64,000 nt of DNA from Bradyrhizobium sp. ORS 278. GTDB lineage: Bacteria > Pseudomonadota > Alphaproteobacteria > Rhizobiales > Xanthobacteraceae. A program made the translations under genes and the position numbers. The stretch covers positions 2,480,001 to 2,544,000 of the forward strand of contig NC_009445.1 of assembly GCF_000026145.1 (NCBI RefSeq), in the 5' to 3' direction. The notes beneath the pieces are model-generated. The model had not been told where the DNA came from, ran no database searches, and was given only the letters and a program-made list of their open reading frames with translations. Shown here in pieces: positions 44,733 to 53,573 of this stretch (positions within the stretch are counted from its first letter, which is position 1; each line of letters begins with the position of its first letter).

Positions 44733-45647
44733 ATGTCCGATACCCCGAACAACGCGGCTCCTCCGCCATTCGAACAGCTTGCCGAGGCGATCCGGCATCG
44801 CCGCTCGGTCTATGGCCATATCAGCGGCCTCACGATGGAGCGCTTCGCTCCGGGCGAGGCGTGGTCGATCTTGCCTTATCGCGACGTGTTCGTCGGTGAC
44901 AGCGACACCGGCGTGATCCATGGCGGCGTCGTCACGGCGATGCTCGACGAGAGCTGCGGCATGGCGGTGCAGCTCGCGCTCGACGGCACGAGCGCCATCA
45001 CCACCCTGGATCTGCGCATCGACTACCAGAAGCCGGCGACGCCCGGGCTCGACATCAAGGCGCATGCGGTGTGCTTTCGCGTCACCCGCTCGATCGCCTT
45101 CGTCCGCGCCACCGCCTATCAGGACGAGGAGAGCGAGCCGGTCGCGACCGCGACGGCCTGCTTCATGATCGGCGCCAACCGCACCAACATGCTGACCGAC
45201 CGGCCGGCCTTCACCGGCGCGCCGCCGCCGCTCGAAGCGCCGGACGGTGGCGCGGGGCTGTTTGCCAATAGCCCGTTCGCCCGCTGCCTCGGCATCCGCC
45301 TCGCCGACGACGACACGCTGGTGATGCCGTTCTCGCGGCAGATCATCGGCAATCCGGTGCTGCCCGCGATCCATGGCGGCATGACCGGCGCGTTCCTCGA
45401 AACCGCCGCGATCGTCACCGTGATGCGCGAGCTGGGCGTGCCGCCGCCGAAGCCGATCGGCCTCACCATCAATTATCTGCGCTCGGGCCGCGCGCTCGAC
45501 AGCATCGCCTCCGCGTCGATCGTCAAGCAGGGCCGCCACGTCGTCGCCTTCGAGGCGCGGGCCTGGCAGGATGACGCCACGAAGCCGATCGCGACCGCGT
45601 TCGGCCACTTCATGTTGCGGCAGCTGCCGGGGCAGGAGCAGGATTGA
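44733..45647 (+). CDS. PaaI-type thioesterase with two hot-dog domains
   Basis: The 304-residue protein contains two tandem hot-dog folds. Each has the acyl-CoA thioesterase motif: VIHGGVVTAMLDESCGMA in the first (about residues 63-80) and AIHGGMTGAFLETAAIV in the second (about 214-230). PaaI-like enzymes hydrolyse aromatic or short-chain acyl-CoA thioesters in the cytoplasm. The fused double domain should mimic a dimer. The substrate is unknown; no aromatic operon is adjacent. Confidence 0.82.
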   Translation: MSDTPNNAAPPPFEQLAEAIRHRRSVYGHISGLTMERFAPGEAWSILPYRDVFVGDSDTGVIHGGVVTAMLDESCGMAVQLALDGTSAITTLDLRIDYQKPATPGLDIKAHAVCFRVTRSIAFVRATAYQDEESEPVATATACFMIGANRTNMLTDRPAFTGAPPPLEAPDGGAGLFANSPFARCLGIRLADDDTLVMPFSRQIIGNPVLPAIHGGMTGAFLETAAIVTVMRELGVPPPKPIGLTINYLRSGRALDSIASASIVKQGRHVVAFEARAWQDDATKPIATAFGHFMLRQLPGQEQD

Positions 45648-45669
45648 GACCGGCCGCTTTGACCCGCGA

Positions 45670-46023
45670 TCACGGCTTGCGCAGGATCTTGTCCATGGCC
45701 TTGCCGCGCGCGAGCTCATCGATCAGCTTGTCGAGGTAGCGGACCTCCCGCATCGTCGGCTCCTTCACCTCCTCGACGCGGACACCGCAGACGACGCCGG
45801 TGATCAGTGACCTCGCCGGGTTCATGGCGGGCGCCTGCGCAAAGAAGGTCTCGACGTCTGTCTGCCGCTCCAATTGGGCCTCGAGCTGCGCCTGATCGTA
45901 GCCGGTCAGCCAGCGGATGATCTGGTCGACCTCGGCCTTGCTGCGCGCCTTCTTCTCGCCCTTGGCGACGTAGAGCGGGTACACGCTCGCGAAGCTCGCC
46001 GTGGTGATGCGGTGTTTCGCCAT
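45670..46023 (-). CDS. DUF2200-family protein
   Basis: The 117-residue protein begins [20 protein letters not shown] and continues with [23 protein letters not shown] sequence and [20 protein letters not shown], matching the DUF2200 family found widely in bacteria with unknown function. The second of two in-frame ATGs is chosen, as it is correctly spaced from AGGAG and gives the family start. It converges on the thioesterase gene with a 22-nt gap. Confidence 0.8.
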   Translation of the reverse strand: MAKHRITTASFASVYPLYVAKGEKKARSKAEVDQIIRWLTGYDQAQLEAQLERQTDVETFFAQAPAMNPARSLITGVVCGVRVEEVKEPTMREVRYLDKLIDELARGKAMDKILRKP

Positions 46024-46086
46024 CAGCATCTCCTCTCCGACGATGATATCACACCGCAGACCGCGCATGCAGATCGAAGCGGAGCG

Positions 46087-47601
46087 CTAGGCTGGCAGGA
46101 ACATCGGAAACGACACCCCGATCGCCCAGGCCAGGATCAGGCCGAGGCCGATGCCTTCGGCCATCGGTGAGCCGGTCCTGCGGCCGACGCAGCCGCCGAT
46201 CAGTCCGAACACGATGAAGAACAGCACGATGACCGGGATGATGATCAGCAGGAAGAACAGCCGCCTGAGATCGAGTGCGACCGCGCCGCCGAGCGAAGCC
46301 AGAAAGGCGGTGCGGATCCACAATGTCCGCCACAGCGCTGCATGGCCGCCCTGGTTGGCGATGCTGTCGGCCAGCATGGCGGGCACGGCACCCACGGCGA
46401 TCGCCGCGATGATCGGCAGGCGGGCGGGGATCGGCATGAACGATGCGACATAGCGATCGAGCGCGCCGCCAAAGATGGCGATGCCATAGGCGGCGAGCGC
46501 GAGCGCCGCAAGCCACGCCACGCGGCCGAAGCGGACGCCCATCAGGCGCAGCATGGTGAGAGACAGCACGCCATAGACGAACAGATGCACGGCGAGATAG
46601 TCCGCGACGAGCACCGGCAGGAAGCGCGTATTGACGAACCGCAGCACGATCGGCGTCACCACCGCCGGCACCACGGTCGCCATGGCGAGGCTGCGCAAGG
46701 CGATCGGCGCTGGTGATGCATCGCTTGCCGGCAGCAGCGCGGCCAGCGGCCAGGCCAGCAGCACGATGCCGGCGAGCAGCAGTGCGATGGCGCCGCCGGT
46801 CGCAGCCACGGGACCGCTGCTCGTACGACCGAAGACCCGGTCGAGCCAGTCGCGTGCCTCGCGCATCCCCGTCGTCGAATACAGCACGCTGACATGCTCG
46901 ACGCCCGGCGCCACCACGGCGCGGCGTCCGCCGCCAGTTGCGGGATCACCGACCGTGTCGCCTTCATGCGCAGCGGGATCCGCGAGCCGAAGGTTGCGCA
47001 GCGCATCCCGGCGGAGCGCGCTTTCCCATTCGCCGGTGATGATCAGCAGATTGCGTGGCGCGCCGGCCGTCACCGCTTCCGAGAACATCGAGATCGCCAC
47101 CGTCGCCGCGATGCGCGGATCCGCCAGCGCCTGGCGAACGATGATATCCGACGCCATCGAATGCCCGAGCAGCGCCACGCGGCCGTCGGCGCCCGGCAAC
47201 GCCAGCGCGGCATCGGTGACGCGGCCGATCTCGCTCATCAGCTTGCGGGTGGTGCCGTCGACGCGGGTGACGTCGCCGGACATCGGCGTGGGATTGCGGC
47301 CGTGGCCTTCGAAGTCGAACGAGACCGCGAGATAGCCCGCATGCGCCAACGTCAGCGCATAGGCCTCCATGAACTGGCGCGAGCCGGCAAAGCCATGCGC
47401 GATCACGACGACCGGCGACGCCGGAGCGCCGTCGCGACGATACACCGTCATGGGCGTCGATCCGGCCTGCAGCGACGTGATGGTCACGCCCGCACGCTCG
47501 CTTTCGAGCCAGAAGATGCCGGTGACGCAGAGCGCGAGGCCGACAAGCAGGGCGATCCCGCGTGTCCCGATGGCGTGTGGCTTGCGCGTCGCGCGCTCCA
47601 T
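46087..47601 (-). CDS. Alpha/beta hydrolase fused to a polytopic membrane domain
   Basis: The 504-residue protein has an N-terminal signal-anchor (about residues 14-31), an alpha/beta-hydrolase domain with VVVIAHGFAGSRQFMEAYAL (oxyanion region) and the nucleophile elbow LLGHSMASD, and a His in GVEHVSVLY. About six or seven membrane helices follow from residue 270 (ATGGAIALLLAGIVLLAWPL onward). The hydrolase should face the periplasm. The combination is unusual; I do not recognise a characterised member. It follows the DUF2200 locus and stands alone. Confidence 0.75.
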   Translation of the reverse strand: MERATRKPHAIGTRGIALLVGLALCVTGIFWLESERAGVTITSLQAGSTPMTVYRRDGAPASPVVVIAHGFAGSRQFMEAYALTLAHAGYLAVSFDFEGHGRNPTPMSGDVTRVDGTTRKLMSEIGRVTDAALALPGADGRVALLGHSMASDIIVRQALADPRIAATVAISMFSEAVTAGAPRNLLIITGEWESALRRDALRNLRLADPAAHEGDTVGDPATGGGRRAVVAPGVEHVSVLYSTTGMREARDWLDRVFGRTSSGPVAATGGAIALLLAGIVLLAWPLAALLPASDASPAPIALRSLAMATVVPAVVTPIVLRFVNTRFLPVLVADYLAVHLFVYGVLSLTMLRLMGVRFGRVAWLAALALAAYGIAIFGGALDRYVASFMPIPARLPIIAAIAVGAVPAMLADSIANQGGHAALWRTLWIRTAFLASLGGAVALDLRRLFFLLIIIPVIVLFFIVFGLIGGCVGRRTGSPMAEGIGLGLILAWAIGVSFPMFLPA

Positions 47602-47758
47602 GACCTGCTCCGTTCCCGCCGACCCTAGCGCAGGGATGCGCGCCGTAACAGTCGCCGGTCGACCGGCGGCATGGCGGCATCGAACGAAACCCACGCCGCT
47701 TCGTTGACAACGCCGCGGCGGCCCTGTTCGGTGGGCCGTCAAACGGCAAGGAGGATGC

Positions 47759-48478
47759 ATGAAACCGGAGGTGATCTGCCTGATGGCCTCGAGCGTCGAT
47801 GGCCGGACCTGGCCGAGCCGCTGGCGGCCGAAGGGCTCGGGCGACCTGTTCGAGCAGGTCCACGAGAAGCTCGGCGGCGATGCCTGGCTGATCGGCCGCG
47901 TCACCGGCCAGGAATTCGCCAAGGGCACGACCTATCCCGCGACGACGACCGAACGCTTTCCGCGCGAGAACTGGATCGCGAGGCGCGAGGCCAAGGCCTA
48001 TGGCGTGGTGCTCGACGGCCAGGGCAAGATCTGCTGGGGACGTTCGGACATCGGCGGCGATCCGATCGTCGTCGTGCTCACCGAAGCCGTTTCGGATGCC
48101 CATCTCGCAGGTCTGCGCAGCGAGGGCGTCTCCTACATCTTCGCCGGCGCAACCTCGATCGACCTGCCGCGCGTCCTCGACATCCTCTCGCGCGAGCTCG
48201 GCGTCAAGCGTCTGCTGCTCGAAGGGGGCGGCCATGTCAACGGCACGTTCCTGCGCGCCGGGCTGGTCGACGAGCTCAACCTCGTGCTGTGTCCGGCCGT
48301 GGACGGCGCGAAGGGCGCGCCGATGGTGTTCGATTCCTCGGAGGCCGAATCCGACCAGCGCGCGCCTGTGACGGCGATGTCGCTGGAAAGCACGACGGCG
48401 CTGGAAGGCGGGGCGCTGTGGCTGCGTTACAAGCTCACCAACGCCGCCGCCGTGCCGGCCCAGGCCAGCCATGGATGA
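47759..48478 (+). CDS. Dihydrofolate-reductase-like RibD C-terminal domain protein
   Basis: The 239-residue protein starts KPEVICLMASSVDGR, typical of the RibD-C/DHFR-like fold, and has a nucleotide-binding LLLEGGGHVNGTFLRAGLVDE motif and a LCPAVDGAKGAP ending segment. Family members are NADPH-dependent reductases; the substrate is not known (riboflavin precursors in the best-known ones). SD AAGGAGG precedes it. The flavin amine oxidase gene overlaps its end by 8 nt, so both are co-translated. Confidence 0.85.
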   Translation: MKPEVICLMASSVDGRTWPSRWRPKGSGDLFEQVHEKLGGDAWLIGRVTGQEFAKGTTYPATTTERFPRENWIARREAKAYGVVLDGQGKICWGRSDIGGDPIVVVLTEAVSDAHLAGLRSEGVSYIFAGATSIDLPRVLDILSRELGVKRLLLEGGGHVNGTFLRAGLVDELNLVLCPAVDGAKGAPMVFDSSEAESDQRAPVTAMSLESTTALEGGALWLRYKLTNAAAVPAQASHG

Positions 48479-49748
48479 GCGAAGCGATCACGTCATCATC
48501 GTCGGCGCCGGCGCTGCGGGACTGATGGCCGCGCGCGAGCTGTCGCGCGCCGGCCGCACGGTGACGCTGCTCGAGGCGCGCGACCGCTGCGGCGGCCGGA
48601 TCCATCCGCTGAGCGAGCGCGCCTTCGGATACAGGGCAGAGGCGGGCGCCGAGTTCATTCATGGCGACGCGCCGGTCACCCGCGGGCTGCTGGCTGAGGC
48701 CGGGCTCGCCGCGCAGTCGATCGCAGGCGAGCGATGGCATGTCGACAACGGCGTGTTCTCGCGGCGGGATCCCGCCGACCGGCAGATGGAGCAGCTGTAT
48801 CGGGTGCTGGCAGAGCTCGATGCGGATCTCACGGTGACGGCGCTGCTCGATCGCCATTTCGCCGGCGCCGAGTTCGCGGCCTTGCGCGACTCCGTGCTCG
48901 GCATGGTCAAGGGATATGATGCCGCCGATCCCGATCGCGCCAGCGTGTTCGCGCTGCGCGAGGAGTGGATGGGGGGCGAGCGCGGCGGGCAGGCGCGTAT
49001 CGTCGGCGGTTATGGCGTGCTGCTGGACCATCTCGTCGCCGAATGCCGTGCGCGCGGCGTGACGTTTGCGTTCGAGGCGGTCGTGACGGCGATCGAGAGC
49101 GGGGACTGCGGAGCGCTCGTCCGCTGTGCTGACGGCCGGACACATCGCGCTGACATGGTCATTTTGACGGTGCCGCTGCCGTTGTTATCGTCCATCGCGC
49201 TGCCGCCGGCGATGCGGGCCCAGGTTGCGGCCAGCGCCGATATCGGCTTCGGCAACGTCATCAAGCTGCTGCTGCGCTTCGAGCGGCGCTGGTGGACGGC
49301 GATGGAGGCACGCGATCTGTCGGACGTGCTGTTCGTGCTGTCGGATGCGATCGTGCCGGTGTGGTGGACGCAGCATCCAGACGATCACGCCGTGCTGACC
49401 GGCTGGCTCGCCGGCCCAGCCACCGACGGCTTCGCGGCGCTCGACGACCAAGCGCTGGTCGAGGCCGGGCTCGTCGCGCTTGCTGATATCTTCGCCAAGC
49501 CGGTGACCGTGCTCCGGCAGGAGCTCACCGCGGCGCATGTCACCGACTGGGCAAGGGACCCGTTTGCGCGCGGCGCCTATTCCTACGCAACGCTCGCCAC
49601 GCGAGGCGCCCAGGACCTGCTTGCGCGCCGGGATGGCGGGCCGGTGCTGATCTCCGGCGAGGCGCTGTATCGCGGCCGTGACATGGGCACGGTGGAAGCG
49701 GCGCTGGCGAGCGGTCAACAGACGGCGCAGCTCATCCTCGCAAGGTGA
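48471..49748 (+). CDS. Flavin monoamine-oxidase-family protein
   Basis: The 425-residue FAD protein has the dinucleotide motif VIIVGAGAAGLMAARELSRA and the following LLEARDRCGGRIHPL, then RIVGGYGVLLDHLVAECRAR and the C-terminal FAD segment GEALYRGRDMGTVEAALASG. It should oxidise an amine or related C-N bond to an imine with H2O2 release; the substrate is unknown. It is translationally coupled to the RibD-like reductase, so the two may act on one pathway. It lacks a signal peptide. Confidence 0.85.
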   Translation: MDERSDHVIIVGAGAAGLMAARELSRAGRTVTLLEARDRCGGRIHPLSERAFGYRAEAGAEFIHGDAPVTRGLLAEAGLAAQSIAGERWHVDNGVFSRRDPADRQMEQLYRVLAELDADLTVTALLDRHFAGAEFAALRDSVLGMVKGYDAADPDRASVFALREEWMGGERGGQARIVGGYGVLLDHLVAECRARGVTFAFEAVVTAIESGDCGALVRCADGRTHRADMVILTVPLPLLSSIALPPAMRAQVAASADIGFGNVIKLLLRFERRWWTAMEARDLSDVLFVLSDAIVPVWWTQHPDDHAVLTGWLAGPATDGFAALDDQALVEAGLVALADIFAKPVTVLRQELTAAHVTDWARDPFARGAYSYATLATRGAQDLLARRDGGPVLISGEALYRGRDMGTVEAALASGQQTAQLILAR

Positions 49749-49787
49749 TCGCCTCCGCGGCGGACGCGTGACGTCGCGCGTTCACAC

Positions 49788-49840
49788 GTCATCTGTCGCG
49801 AGATCGTCATATCTGTCGCGCGCGCGTCACATGCGCGTCA
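49788..49840 (+). promoter_or_regulatory. PHO-box-like array of GTCA(T/C) half-sites
   Basis: GTCAT/GTCGC/GTCAC half-sites recur at 49788, 49795, 49806, 49815, 49826 and 49837. Several are 11 bp apart (49795-49806, 49815-49826-49837), the spacing used by PhoB. CTGTCGC-N4-TCGTCAT matches the paired 7-mer layout. A GATACT -10 candidate follows at 49857, upstream of a secreted phosphatase-fold gene. Confidence 0.4.
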
Positions 49841-49910
49841 GCCAAGCCCGGTAGTCGATACTCCCGTTTCAAGAATGAGCGCGCAGGTTGCGCAGCGATG
49901 GGGGCATCTG

Positions 49911-52139
49911 ATGCGGTCGAGGAATTTTCACCGGGCGCTGTCGAGCGCGGCGCTCGCGGTCCTGCTTGCGGCTTTCGCGGTGCCTGTGCACGCCGATGAT
50001 CGCGATGCGAATGGCGATCGCTCCTATCACGACCGCGATGACGACCATGATCGCGACCGCGATCACGATCGGCGCGGCCGCCGATCGCCGCGCGTGGTGC
50101 TGATCTCGCTCGACGGCGCCAAGCCCGACTTCATCGAGAAATTCATTGAGCAGGGCGTGCTGCCGCGCGACGGCGGGCTGGCCCGGCTGAGCCGCCGCGG
50201 CGCGGTCGCGAAGCAGAATGTGACGGCGTCGCCATCACTGACGGCGGTGTCGCATGTCGAGATCGCCACCGGCTCCACGGCGGTTCACAACGACATTCCG
50301 TCGAACACGTTTCAGGCGATCGTGGCGCCGATCACCTCCAGCATCAGCGGTTTCGCCGCGCCGATCGGCGGCTACCGGCTGAGCCCGCTCGGGCCGAGCC
50401 CGCAGCCGACCGCGGCGCCCTTGTGGGTGCAACTGCGCCAGCACGGCAAGAAGGTGGTCACCGCGACCTGGCCGGGCGGCGACGGCGCCGACATCTCGAT
50501 CAACAATACCGTGGTGCAGCCGGCGCAGCCGACCCGTATCACCGACTACACCGTTCCGTTCGGCGCCTTCGGCGGCCTGTCGGCGCAAGGCTTTTCGCTG
50601 ACGCGCAGCGACTTCGTGACGGATCCGGCCGTGATCGCGGCGCTGCAGTCGGCGGGCCATTCGTCCTACAGCCCGGTGCTCGTCACGGCGGCGCCGATCG
50701 AGACCTTCTCCTGCGCCTCCGCGGCGCCCGCGACTTGTACCAGTGCCGCGACGCTCGACCTGAAATACGCGATCCGCGTCGCCGCGATCGACACCAGCAA
50801 TGACGGTCAGGTGAACTACGACACGCTGGTGTTCTTCGATACGACCCGCGGCATCACCGCGGGGCCGTTCCAGGCGCCATCCACGGGACCCGCTTTCGCC
50901 AAGATCGGCGGCGAGAATGCTCCATTCTTCTTCGAGGGCAGCGGCGCCAAGGTCGGCACGGCCTATTTCGTCTCCGCGCTGGCGCCTGATCTCTCGACCG
51001 TGCGCTTCGCCCGCTACGGCGCCAACTACATCCCGCGCAACGCGCCCGTGCTGGCCGATGTCGACGACATCAACAACAATATCGGCTTTTGGCGCCCGCA
51101 GGCCGATTACCGCGTCCCCGAGCGGCTGAGCCCGGGCTTCACCAGCTTCCCGGACGTCGAGATCGAGGCCATGTTCGAGGACATGGTCAAAACCTTCGTG
51201 CGCTACCAGGCGGCGATCGGCGAGCGCGCCATCCGCAAGCATTCGGATGCTGATCTCGTGATGATCTATATCGAGCAGCCCGACGGCTCCGAGCACCAGT
51301 TCCTGCTGACCGATCCGCGCCAGGGCACCAACCCCAAGGATCCGAACTCGATCGGCGCCGGCCAAGACCCAGCCAAGGTCGCGCGCTACGCGTCCTACAT
51401 CAAGGCGGCGTATCAGGCGGCCGACAAGGCGGTGAAGCGGATCAGCGACACCGCGGGCCGTGACAGCAACGTCATCGTGGTGTCGGATCACGGCTTCGCG
51501 CCGTTCCACACCTCGGTGAGCATGCTCAACATCCTGCGCAACGCCGGCATCGACACCACCAAACTGGCGATCCGCACCTCGGGCCCCGCAGTCAACATCT
51601 ACGTCAACCTGCAGAACCGCGAGGCGGGCGGCACTGTCGATCCGGCGAGCTACAATGCGCTGGTGACGCAGGTCGCCAATGCCGTGAAGAATGCCGTCGA
51701 TCCCAATCCGAAGTTCAACACCTCGCTCAAGGACGGCCGCCTGTTCACGGTGGTCGAGAGCCGGCCGCTGCAATGCGACGCCGGCACGGGGCTCTGCACC
51801 AGCAAGACCATCGGCCAGGACTTCGGCGACGTGTTCGCGCTGATGGCGCCCGGCTATAATTTCGACGGCATCCAGAACCCCGGCATAGCCCGCCTCGGCG
51901 ACGCGCCGTTCAACGCGACCACGACGACGCTGTCGATGCCGAACTTCTACGGCGCCCACGGCCACGATCCGGAGATCGCCGAGATGAGCGCGACCTTCAT
52001 CGCCGCTGGTCCCGACATTCGCGAGGGAACGACGATCCGGCGGATGCGCAACATCGACGTGGCGCCGACCATCATGCGGATCCTCGGCGTCAAGCCGCAG
52101 CAGGTCGATGGCGAGGTGCTGCACAAGATCCTGCGCTGA
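49911..52139 (+). CDS. Secreted alkaline-phosphatase-superfamily phosphodiesterase
   Basis: The 742-residue exported protein has a signal peptide (residues 1-28, ending PVHA) and a charged Asp/His/Arg-rich linker (about 29-60). The catalytic domain starts VVLISLDGAKPDF with a metal-binding Asp and has the nucleophile region ASPSLTAVSHVEIATG; further metal ligands lie in IYIEQPDGSEH, VVSDHGFAPFH and FYGAHGHDPE. It resembles type I phosphodiesterase/nucleotide pyrophosphatases. A large insert near residues 230-400 is not explained. It should release phosphate from nucleotides or phosphodiesters in the periplasm. The start is chosen for the signal peptide; ATG at 49875 is possible. Confidence 0.85.
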   Translation: MRSRNFHRALSSAALAVLLAAFAVPVHADDRDANGDRSYHDRDDDHDRDRDHDRRGRRSPRVVLISLDGAKPDFIEKFIEQGVLPRDGGLARLSRRGAVAKQNVTASPSLTAVSHVEIATGSTAVHNDIPSNTFQAIVAPITSSISGFAAPIGGYRLSPLGPSPQPTAAPLWVQLRQHGKKVVTATWPGGDGADISINNTVVQPAQPTRITDYTVPFGAFGGLSAQGFSLTRSDFVTDPAVIAALQSAGHSSYSPVLVTAAPIETFSCASAAPATCTSAATLDLKYAIRVAAIDTSNDGQVNYDTLVFFDTTRGITAGPFQAPSTGPAFAKIGGENAPFFFEGSGAKVGTAYFVSALAPDLSTVRFARYGANYIPRNAPVLADVDDINNNIGFWRPQADYRVPERLSPGFTSFPDVEIEAMFEDMVKTFVRYQAAIGERAIRKHSDADLVMIYIEQPDGSEHQFLLTDPRQGTNPKDPNSIGAGQDPAKVARYASYIKAAYQAADKAVKRISDTAGRDSNVIVVSDHGFAPFHTSVSMLNILRNAGIDTTKLAIRTSGPAVNIYVNLQNREAGGTVDPASYNALVTQVANAVKNAVDPNPKFNTSLKDGRLFTVVESRPLQCDAGTGLCTSKTIGQDFGDVFALMAPGYNFDGIQNPGIARLGDAPFNATTTTLSMPNFYGAHGHDPEIAEMSATFIAAGPDIREGTTIRRMRNIDVAPTIMRILGVKPQQVDGEVLHKILR

Positions 52140-52157
52140 GCTGCGCAGACTGAACGA

Positions 52158-53090
52158 CTACGCGACGGCCGGCATGTGCTCGGCCGCCGCGGCGAGGCTC
52201 GGCGCGGCCACGATCTCGAGCTGCTGGCGCAGCCAGCGGTGCAGAGGATCGTCGTGGTGGCGCAGGTGCCAGACCATGTACATCGGCATGACGGGGCAGG
52301 GGACCGGCACCGGAGCGATGGCGAGGCCGCGCAGCATGTAGGCGCGCAGCAGACCCGGCAACGTCGCGATGATGCGGCTGCCGCGCAGGAATGGGCCGAT
52401 GCCGCCGAAGCCCGGAACCTGCGCGACGAAGCGCCTGACGAGGCCGCGCTCGGCCAGCACCTCATCGATGTCGAGCCGGCGGCGCGGCTCATAGACGACG
52501 GTAACATGATCGCTTGCGAGATACTCGTCCAGGCTGCGCGGCGGCTCGCGCTGGCTGGCATCGTAGAACACGCGGTAGCTGTCCTCGAACAGCCGCTTCT
52601 GCATGATGTCGCTGCCCTCGGGCGGGCGCGGCGTGATCATGAGCTGGCAGTGCTCCTCACGCAGCATCTCCGGTGTCGGCGCGCCTGATTGGATCACGCG
52701 CAGGCTGAGACCGGGCGCTTGCGCGCGCGCATAGCGCAGCAGGGACGGCAGCAGCAGATCGCGCTGCAGATCGTTGGCGGCGATCGTGACCTGCGCGGAG
52801 ATCTTGGCCGGTTCGAAGGCGGCGGCATGCGAGAAGCTGCGGAGGTCGTCGAGCAGCGCTCGGGCGCGCAAGGCGAGCAGCTGCGCATGCGCCGTCGGGA
52901 CGATGCCGCGGCCCGATTTCACGAACAGCGGATCGCCGGTGATGGCGCGCAGCTTGTCCAGCAGATGGCTGACGGCCGATTGCGTCACGCCGAGCCGATG
53001 CGCGGCGCGCGTCACCGAGCCCTCCTCGATCACGGCGAGCAGCAGCTGCAGCAGGTGGCCGTCGAGGTCCAAATGATCGAATTGGCTCAT
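52158..53090 (-). CDS. LysR-family regulator divergent from ligA2B2
   Basis: The 310-residue protein has an HTH (LLQLLLAVIEEGSVTRAAHR, LGVTQSAVSHLLDKLRAITG) with the DPLFVKSGRGIVPTAHA continuation of the NodD/LinR-like LysR branch, and a full effector domain. It is divergent from the second protocatechuate dioxygenase genes 124 bp away, the classic arrangement for LysR control of ring-cleavage genes. The effector is unknown. The ATG at 53090 gives the standard start; the frame is open upstream across the operator. Confidence 0.88.
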   Translation of the reverse strand: MSQFDHLDLDGHLLQLLLAVIEEGSVTRAAHRLGVTQSAVSHLLDKLRAITGDPLFVKSGRGIVPTAHAQLLALRARALLDDLRSFSHAAAFEPAKISAQVTIAANDLQRDLLLPSLLRYARAQAPGLSLRVIQSGAPTPEMLREEHCQLMITPRPPEGSDIMQKRLFEDSYRVFYDASQREPPRSLDEYLASDHVTVVYEPRRRLDIDEVLAERGLVRRFVAQVPGFGGIGPFLRGSRIIATLPGLLRAYMLRGLAIAPVPVPCPVMPMYMVWHLRHHDDPLHRWLRQQLEIVAAPSLAAAAEHMPAVA

Positions 53091-53156
53091 GGATCGGATC
53101 GGCCTGATGGCCTTGATCGGCGGTGTCTCCTGACGATACTGGCGGGCACGGACCAC

Positions 53157-53184
53157 GCCGCGTTTGATCCAGATCAAACGCGGC
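53157..53184. promoter_or_regulatory. FNR/FixK-type box in a 28-bp palindrome
   Basis: Perfect 13-bp arms (GCCGCGTTTGATC and GATCAAACGCGGC) flank a CA centre. The core TTGAT-CCAG-ATCAA is an exact match to the FNR/FixK consensus TTGAT-N4-ATCAA. Its centre is 44 bp from the ligA2 start and 80 bp from the LysR start; on the LysR side a TATCGT -10 candidate lies at about the class II distance. Confidence 0.6.
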
Positions 53185-53214
53185 CCGTCAGAACGCTTTC
53201 AGGGGAGGGACCCA

Positions 53215-53568
53215 ATGTCCGCCACATCGGCCCGGCAGCCTGTGCCCGGCACCACAATCTTCGACGGCGAGCAGGCCCGCAAGGGCTATGCGCTCAACAA
53301 GATGTGCTACTCGTTCAACGACGCCGCCAACCGCAAGGCCTTCGTCGCCGACGAGGACGGCTATTGCAGCAAGTATGGTCTCAACGACCAGCAGCGCGCC
53401 GCGATCAAGAGCCGCAACGTGCTCGCGCTGATCGAGGCCGGCGGCAACGCCTATTACCTCGCCAAGTTCGCCGGCATCTTCGGCCTGGACATGCAGGACA
53501 TCGGCGCGCAGCAGACCGGACTCACCAAGGATCAGTTCAAGGCCAAGCTTCTGGCGGCGAGGGGGTAA
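53215..53568 (+). CDS. Second protocatechuate 4,5-dioxygenase-type alpha subunit
   Basis: The 117-residue protein has the LigA pattern: QPVPGTTIFDGEQARKGYAL, then NKMCYSFNDAANRKAFVADE, ALIEAGGNAYYLAKFAGIFG and LTKDQFKAKLLA. It is shorter and clearly diverged from the alpha subunit in the main lig cluster. SD AGGGGAGG lies just upstream. It is 5 nt from its beta-subunit gene. A substrate different from protocatechuate (for example gallate or a methoxylated acid) is possible. Confidence 0.9.
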   Translation: MSATSARQPVPGTTIFDGEQARKGYALNKMCYSFNDAANRKAFVADEDGYCSKYGLNDQQRAAIKSRNVLALIEAGGNAYYLAKFAGIFGLDMQDIGAQQTGLTKDQFKAKLLAARG

Positions 53569-53573
53569 GCATC

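Noticed and set aside
53157..53184. Reading the LysR-ligA2 palindrome as a class II activator site for ligA2
   Set aside because: The centre is only 44 bp from the ligA2 start, which would put transcription start 3 nt before the ATG and exclude its clear ribosome site. A role for LysR activation or for ligA2 repression is more likely.
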